This document shows positions 58,290-64,000 of a stretch of DNA of 64,000 bases, one piece after another. A program made the translations under genes and the position numbers. Numbering within the stretch: the stretch's first letter is position 1; each line of letters begins with the position of its first letter. The stretch spans positions 8,908,001-8,972,000 of the forward strand of contig NC_135365.1 in the NCBI RefSeq assembly GCF_051622035.1. The letters run 5' to 3'. Below the pieces are notes generated by a model. That model made no database searches, was not told the origin of the DNA, and saw only the letters and a list, made by a program, of their open reading frames with translations. The DNA is from Arctopsyche grandis (lineage: Eukaryota; Arthropoda; Insecta; Trichoptera; Hydropsychidae).

Positions 58290-58725
58290 AATATGGGAAT
58301 CATCTTTATTGATCACTGTCAATACAAGGATAAAATATCAACAAAAACACTCCAAGGGGGTGAGTTTTAGAAAGAATCGCGATGGTAAGGAATAGGCATG
58401 CCAGCGGTTTTGTATCTAAAAAACGTAAAAGAGGTTTGTAAAAATCACGTTTGCCCCTTTAATTACATAAAAAAATACCCTATGAGACCTGTCTGCTGAC
58501 AAATCTCAAAAGCTCGTAGGGTGTGTGGTATCATCTCTAGCTACGATAAATATCATACATAGCCAGAGAGATCTTGCGAGAGAATATAATTTCGACAAAT
58601 CCAGTACTTCAAGGATAAAATATCACCAAAAATACTCCAGGGGGTGAATTTTCCTAGGGATCACGATATATATTAGGCGTGCTACCGTTTATTTTGCATG
58701 TTTAAAATATGTAATCTAAAAAAAA
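58290..58725 (-). repeat. Two linked copies of dispersed repeat
   Basis: CAAGGATAAAATATCA followed by A..CACTCCAAGGGGGTGA (58324-58365) recurs at 58610-58650 as CAAGGATAAAATATCACC..ACTCCAGGGGGTGA. Inverted relative to the 3.9 and 49.4 kb copies. Spacing about 285 bp. Confidence 0.55.
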
Positions 58726-58834
58726 GTATGTAAAATATGCGCTATGTGCCACTTTGTGTGTCTGCACCTTTAGTAGAATTGTCTAACGTTTTTCGGGCAA
58801 ACAAAAGTCAAAATAGCTAGAAATTAAACTTTTT

Positions 58835-59060
58835 CAGCAAGTCTGAAACACGCTTTCATTCGTCTCTGTTGTGGGCAGCTCTCATCCCTTTAAACCCACA
58901 CATTTTTCTAATTTCATCTACCCATATCCCCTGAGGCCTTGCACTCTTTTACAATCTCTCGGGTACCATTTGAGCACTTCTTTCGTCCACCTATCGTCCG
59001 TCGCCTAGCTACATAGCCCTTGCATTATCATTTCAATCCTCTTTAAATACTCCTTTCGAA
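58835..59060 (-). pseudogene. RTE-type LINE relic, minus strand
   Basis: Complement blocks CACGCTTTCATTCGTCTCTGTT, CCACACATTTTTCTAATTTC, CTCTCGGGTACCATTTGAGC and CACTTCTTTCGTCCACC. Confidence 0.65.
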
Positions 59061-60980
59061 AGCTGTCTACGGTCTTAGTTATTGTACCATAAGATAGTAC
59101 ATCGAGTTGGTAAGTGCCACGGGATTAGAGAACGAACTGCGGCATCTAATATTAAAAAATTATTAAAAAGTGAACTTTTTATTAGTATAAAGATTTGTTT
59201 CTATGTTCTACGACATGACGACATGATGTTGCACTATAAATCTTCTAGAGTTTACGGAGCATTTTTATACAGCCATCATTTTTTGCACTACGAGTGATGC
59301 GACAATACCACGGAATCGTATAAGATACTATCTTTAGTATTATCTACTATCAACTGAACGGTTACATATCCGTTATCCAGTATTAAATCTTATGATTACA
59401 ATTCCAATAATTTATCGTTGTCTTTTTCAACGATAAACCACTGGAAATCCTAAGCTTAGTGCTAAAGAGGAAACGCTTCTAGTCAAACCATAACTAAAGA
59501 TCACTTGGAAAATAATAAGTCTTGTTCTTGAAACATCTTATCTTTACGTATTTCGACTTCAACACCGGCTTTGAGGTATATGTATTATACACGCCAGAAA
59601 TATATTTGAATTATTATATCGGAAAGGAACTATTTATTTCTCACAACAATTTGTTGATTTAACTAAGTACTGAATCGATGTCCTTTCTTTTTTTTTTTTT
59701 TGAATTCCACCGCTTTTGAATGAGTACTAAATATATGAATATATGTATTTCTATAATATATGTACGTATGATAAATAGTAAAAAGTTTCCATGTTGAAAT
59801 TAAACATATTCACACAAGCTACATAGGAAACTGTCGCGCAACATCTAGTGACACATATATATGTCGATATTCGATTTTTAGAGATTAATTTATGCTGAAA
59901 CGGTACGTCATACCCACTAGACTGGTTGAGTGTTTCTCGAACACATTATGTACGAGGACGAAGTAGTTTGTTCAAGTTGTAGCACTCAACCTCATTTGTG
60001 CATCCGTTGCACGTGAAGATGAAGTTTCTCGCTAACAGTTTAATACAAATTGTTGCCGTCGGCAACATCTCCTGTTTCGGAGATATCGATCCAACTTAAG
60101 CGGGGCTATCGTTCGCATGAGCGACGGCTTCAAACTGCATATATTTGTATATCTTGTGTAGGTATGGAAGATTGGACAATGACGTCATTGGCAAATTTCA
60201 CCTCGTTGCCAAGCCACACCTCACAGTTTGAAAGCTCGCGTTAAATAGACGCAACTTTCAACTATCGACAGCATCGCCGGGAGTTGCTGTGGCGTGTATC
60301 AACTTTTCGGAGCAATTTCTTCCGAGCTAATATCGGCTCGGAATACATAAATATGTTTTATACGAGTTATTGTCGCACGGCGCAAAGTTATGAATCGATT
60401 GCGCCATTATTGTGAAGTTTTACTTCTAGCAATACATATTTTTATAGGATAAAGTAAGCGCGCAATATTCCGGAAAGTTTCCGGCATCTCTATCGCCATT
60501 TTTTTTTCTTTCAATCGACGATAAAAATACGAATCCCGGAACGCGAAAGTTTCACAACGCCAGATCGAATTTATGAAATATCTGCGTTTATTTCGAACGA
60601 AACGGAATATAAGTATAAATGGGGTGATTTCCTTTTATTTCAGCGGGGGACCGGTGGTGGTGGGGTGGTTCGAAGTGGGTGGATGAGAGGGAGGTTGAAG
60701 CGTTTGTTTCTTTTGTGCTAGACGAAAGGGAAGGAAAGAAAAAGAAGGAAAAAAAGTTCGAGTGTTCTATTATATACATATACAGATATATAGGTATATA
60801 CACGAGAATATTCAAACAAAACTCAGATACGATCGAACATCTTCCGATTGTTTTTAATAGGCAGCTTTAAGTACCCGGCTTCGCCCACGATACGATCGTG
60901 AAGAAATTTAGATTGCGTGCAATGAGCGAACTAAATATCGACTTTAAATCACTGAAACGTGCAACAAACTTTCGAAGTGA
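59061..60980. other. Non-coding, nothing convincing
   Basis: AT-rich with less biased patches around 59900-60300 and 60540-60720. Open stretches are short and without families. At about 60872-60886 a CCCGGCTTCGCCC motif is the inverse of a Helitron-like 3' end. Confidence 0.4.
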
Positions 60981-60984
60981 AGTT

Positions 60985-61650
60985 GAGTGCAAATGTTGAT
61001 TGTTGTAGTTGCCAGTCAACTAACACTCGGTCGTTGCTGTTGCCAATCAACTTATATAATAGATACTTTGATTACTGTTCGTTTCTAGTCAATAAGCAAG
61101 TTGCTTTAAAACAACCAAGCTTCAGTTGTAGCCATTACTAGTCAATCGAGACTATTATTGCTGTTGCTAGTCAACCAAGGCTATTATTGTTAGTGCTAGT
61201 CAACCAAGCTATTATGAAATTATTAACAATGGCTTTGTTAATTACTTAATTAATTACTAGTCAACCAAGCCATTATTAAGGCTATTATTGCTGTTGCTAT
61301 TATCAGTCAACCAAGCCTCAGCTGTTGCTATTACAAGCCGAGCACTATTCAATTTCTGATTTTGTTAACCAACTTAAACTCAGTTGTTGCTAGTCAACGA
61401 GACTTCGTTATTGATGTTCCTAAACAATCAAGACTTCAGCGCATTTGTTGTTAATCAACTAAGACTCAATTTTCGCTAGTCAACCAAGATTATTATAGCT
61501 GTTGATAGTCGACTAATCCTCGATTAATGATATTGCCAATGAACTTAAACTCAGTTGTTGCTAGTCAGTCAAGACTCTACTAGTCAAACAATGCTAATTG
61601 CTATTGCTAGTCAACCAATATTCGATTATTGATATTGTTAATCAACTAGA
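60985..61650. repeat. Degenerate tandem repeat with CTAGTCAACCAAG
   Basis: More than ten imperfect units of GTTGCTAGTCAACCAAG alternating with CTATTATTGCTGTTGCTA or ACTCAGTTGTTGC, spaced roughly 30-65 bp. The array resumes at 62996-63330 after the nested insertions. Confidence 0.7.
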
Positions 61651-61825
61651 CGAAATTTTAGTTTTCTTCTATTATATGGAGCCCTAGTGATAGGGTCCAT
61701 TGCTTGAGAATTGAGAGAGTACAGAGGAGGTTTCTCAGATATACCTACATTGATGAATTGATGATAGTTCACCTCTATCCTAGTGCTTATCTGCTAGTAG
61801 CACTAGGTAATAATTCCCTTGAGTT

Positions 61826-62478
61826 TAGGGTTGCCAGATGGTATCCAAAAGGAGGACATGTCCTCCTTTTCCATATTTTGTCCTCCCGTCCTCCCTTACC
61901 TAATGTAAGTCCTCCTTTTTGCTAAACATCGGGCGGGACTGGCGGGAGGCGAAAAAGGGTGTAGAGATTGACGATGTTAAGCTACACGATCAATTTTGTA
62001 ACTTGGTTTCATTTCTTAAATCAAAATCAGATGAAGATGAAGCATATTATGATTTGAAGTTGCACGAGCAGTGGACAACCTACTTCAAAAGTGTTAAAAA
62101 CATTGAATGTTTCTCAGAACTGAGTTTTATTTTTGTATAAGCGCACATAACGCAAATTTGGAAACAGTTTTTTCACTGATTAATACTCAGTGGAGCAAAG
62201 AGAGGAATAGACTAAGTGTGCAGTCAGTTAAATCTTTAATTCTTATTCAATACAACTTCAAAAACATGACATGTGAAGATTTTTATAATTATTTGTTAAA
62301 AAAACAAGAACTTCTTTCCAAAATTGGCAGCTCAGCTAAATATGATTAAAATAAAGTAAAATAATATAAAAAATTCGTTTAATTTCTGAATGTCCTCCTT
62401 TTTTACAGAAAATCCTCCTTTTTAGACCCATCCTTTTTAGAAAATCCTCCTTTATCAAATTATCATCTGGCAACCCTA
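61826..62478 (+). mobile_element. hAT deletion derivative
   Basis: 653 bp with perfect 15-bp terminal repeats TAGGGTTGCCAGATG and perfect 8-bp target duplications CTTGAGTT (61818-61825, 62479-62486). Inside each end are repeated TCCTCCTTTT motifs. It retains only the 3' part of a transposase gene. Confidence 0.9.
61919..62349 (+). pseudogene. hAT transposase C-terminus, frameshifted
   Basis: A first frame (to about 62120) reads DQFCNLVSFLKSK, LHEQWTTYFKSVKN. A shift to a second frame gives ISAHNANLETVFSLIN, WSKERNRLSVQSVKSL and a stop at 62347. The latter is the hAT C-terminal dimerisation region (NANLETVFS.., ERNRL). The catalytic core and DNA-binding finger are deleted, so it cannot be autonomous. 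Confidence 0.85.
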
Positions 62479-62722
62479 CTTGAGTTAAGGCGTACAGTAT
62501 ATTTGAGGAAACCTTTCTCTAAATCACTCGTTGGTTTGGTGAGAAGTCCTCAAATTCTTGCAGAATTCAGCTTCAATGTTCGCAGCCAATTAAGGTACAT
62601 TAGATGACGTAGTTTGTTCTCTTCTCCTGGGGCACGTACCGATTTGGTGATTTCGTCGCCTGTTGTTAAGGACATCAAGCTCCTCAACCAGATGTCTGTT
62701 ACAAAATACCTTGTATTATTTC

Positions 62723-62828
62723 TAGAGGTAGGACCGGAAGCGTGCCGTTTATTGTTCAATTGTTGTAAATGCTTTGTAAAAAAGGTTCGGCAAACCTTTA
62801 ACAATGCATTTACAACATTTGAACAATA
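62723..62828. mobile_element. Family A MITE, right end missing
   Basis: TAGAGGTAGGACCGG start, full hairpin core and TTTGAACAATAA. The terminal part of the right arm is absent. It sits in the LINE 3' region. Confidence 0.65.
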
Positions 62829-62995
62829 AATATGCTGGTCTGGTCGAGGGATTGTTTATTTTGAGATCGCTACGTGTTCTATTATTGTATTCGTTTGTTT
62901 TATTTTATTTTCTTATTATTGTATTTTTTTAGTTTTACCACAGTAACGACTGAGAACTACACTTCACTATGGCAAAATTGTAAAATAAATAAATG

Positions 62996-63330
62996 AACTA
63001 AGATTCAGTTGTTGCTAGTCGACTAGACTTACATACATATGTATTAAGTAGTTGATGTTTTTGCATGATGCAATGCATTTGTTGACTCAATTGTTGCAAG
63101 TCGAGCAAGACTATTATTGCTGCTGCTAATCAACCAATAATCAAATGTTGCTATTACTAGTTAACAAATACTTTATTACTGATATTGTAAATAACTCTGT
63201 TGTTTCTAGTCAACTAGACATGCATATGTATGTATGTATTAATTGATGATGAAAAACGACTAAGACTTCATTGTAGTTGTCAATCAACTAAGGCTCAATT
63301 CTTGCTAGTCAATCATGGCTATTATTGCTA
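62996..63330. repeat. Continuation of CTAGTCAACC tandem repeat
   Basis: Units such as GTTGCTAGTCGACTAGAC and ATTATTGCTGCTGCTAATCAACCAA continue the array seen left of the LINE. Confidence 0.65.
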
Positions 63331-64000
63331 TCGCATATTATATAATATATTGTCGATTTTTTTGAAACATTGAAAGCACAATTTGTCGCCTCCATATGTT
63401 CAAATTTGAAACAATCTAGCAACTTTATTATAGCGAACACCCGTTATTATAAAAACGTTGCACGTGTTGCGTCAACAAATAAACACGAAACGTAATACGT
63501 AAAGTACAATTCAACACGCGTGCAAATAATGCACTTCAAAAGCATCTAGATAATACATCCTCGTTATCTCCACCGTACACAAATGTTGTGTCTGCGAACG
63601 TTTTTACAACAACAAAAACGCAATTTATTAATGAATGACACGTCGATTTCCTTTTACACTCCATCGTAAATTAAATTGGATTGAATCGAAACGATCGATA
63701 TCGTCATACACGTATCGGACGAACATCAATAACACTCGAGACGACTCTTAATTAAATTATAATATCGCATAACCACACATGTATGTATGTATGTATGCAT
63801 GTATCGACGTAAAGCGATCCGCACACGCTTCAATTTCGAAAAGCGTAATTTTATACGTTTCGCATTTATGAATTCGTTCTCCGAGACATTCATTATTTTT
63901 GATTGATCGTCATCGTCTTCTTTCACCCGGTACACGTTTATATGCATGCACATAAATATTATGTATATTTTTCTCGTAATTCGACCATTTATGATGTTGC
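63331..64000. other. Non-coding, nothing recognised
   Basis: No gene, only ATGTATGT-type simple motifs and short frames. Confidence 0.5.

Larger units (their letters stand above)
61662..62995 (+). mobile_element. Jockey-like LINE fragment, interrupted
   Basis: The RT C-terminal frame reads SIIWSPSDRVHC, IERVQRRFLRYTY and LGNNSLEFR up to 61825, then continues after the hAT insertion at 62479 as LELRRTVYLRKPFSK and ends at RYIR stop (62604-62606). A 3' region and an AAAT-unit tail (62980-62994) follow. Truncated at its 5' end. The element split the local tandem repeat. Confidence 0.75.

Overview
The window is AT-rich eukaryotic DNA dominated by transposable-element debris. It most resembles an insect: the only host-like protein tail is a BESS domain (a mostly arthropod family), exons are short with GT..AG introns, and jockey-like LINEs, tRNA-derived SINEs, Helitrons and hAT elements are common, with many ACATATGTA-type simple motifs. 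The order cannot be fixed from sequence alone. There are no rRNA or true tRNA genes, no CRISPR arrays and no operons.

The key region is 15.5-23.7 kb on the + strand. Four separate open exons (15513-15981, 17447-17870, 19198-19462, 20175-20508) each encode only a DNA-binding module of transposase type: two different CENP-B/pogo-type double HTH modules, a SPINDOC/hAT-type C2H2 finger and a Tc1/paired-type double HTH. Each reads into a GT donor in phase 1 at, or close to, the end of its DNA-binding module, and none is followed by a catalytic domain. The only plausible downstream partner is one exon at 23111-23517 with a phase-1 CAG acceptor, an acidic linker, a C-terminal BESS motif, a stop and an AATAAA. 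I infer one locus with alternative first exons that puts interchangeable transposase-derived DNA-binding heads on a common BESS protein-interaction tail, giving predicted proteins of about 291, 276, 223 and 246 aa. The second head still has a pogo/Tigger-like terminal repeat just upstream, a possible fossil of its capture.

Left flank (1-15.4 kb): no convincing host gene. It holds a hAT transposase relic (5.7-6.3 kb), an RTE-type relic (7.8-8.1 kb), a 5'-truncated jockey-like LINE on the minus strand (10.8-11.8 kb), a TIR element (12.6-12.9 kb) and a MITE with a built-in empty site in a neighbouring duplicate (13.4-13.9 kb).

Right flank (24-64 kb): SINE copies (24-26 kb, 56 kb), a solo LTR (26.4 kb), a head-to-tail array of hAT-type MITEs (30.4-32.4 kb), degenerate local repeats (34, 40, 46-48, 61-63 kb), a LINE with a long reverse-transcriptase frame (51.8-53.6 kb) between Helitron fragments, and a nest at 61-63 kb: tandem repeat, then LINE, then a hAT deletion derivative with perfect 8-bp target duplications. 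The hAT MITEs share a strict target pattern NTNATNAN. Several GC-richer islands without reading frames may be regulatory or conserved non-coding DNA, but that needs comparison with relatives.
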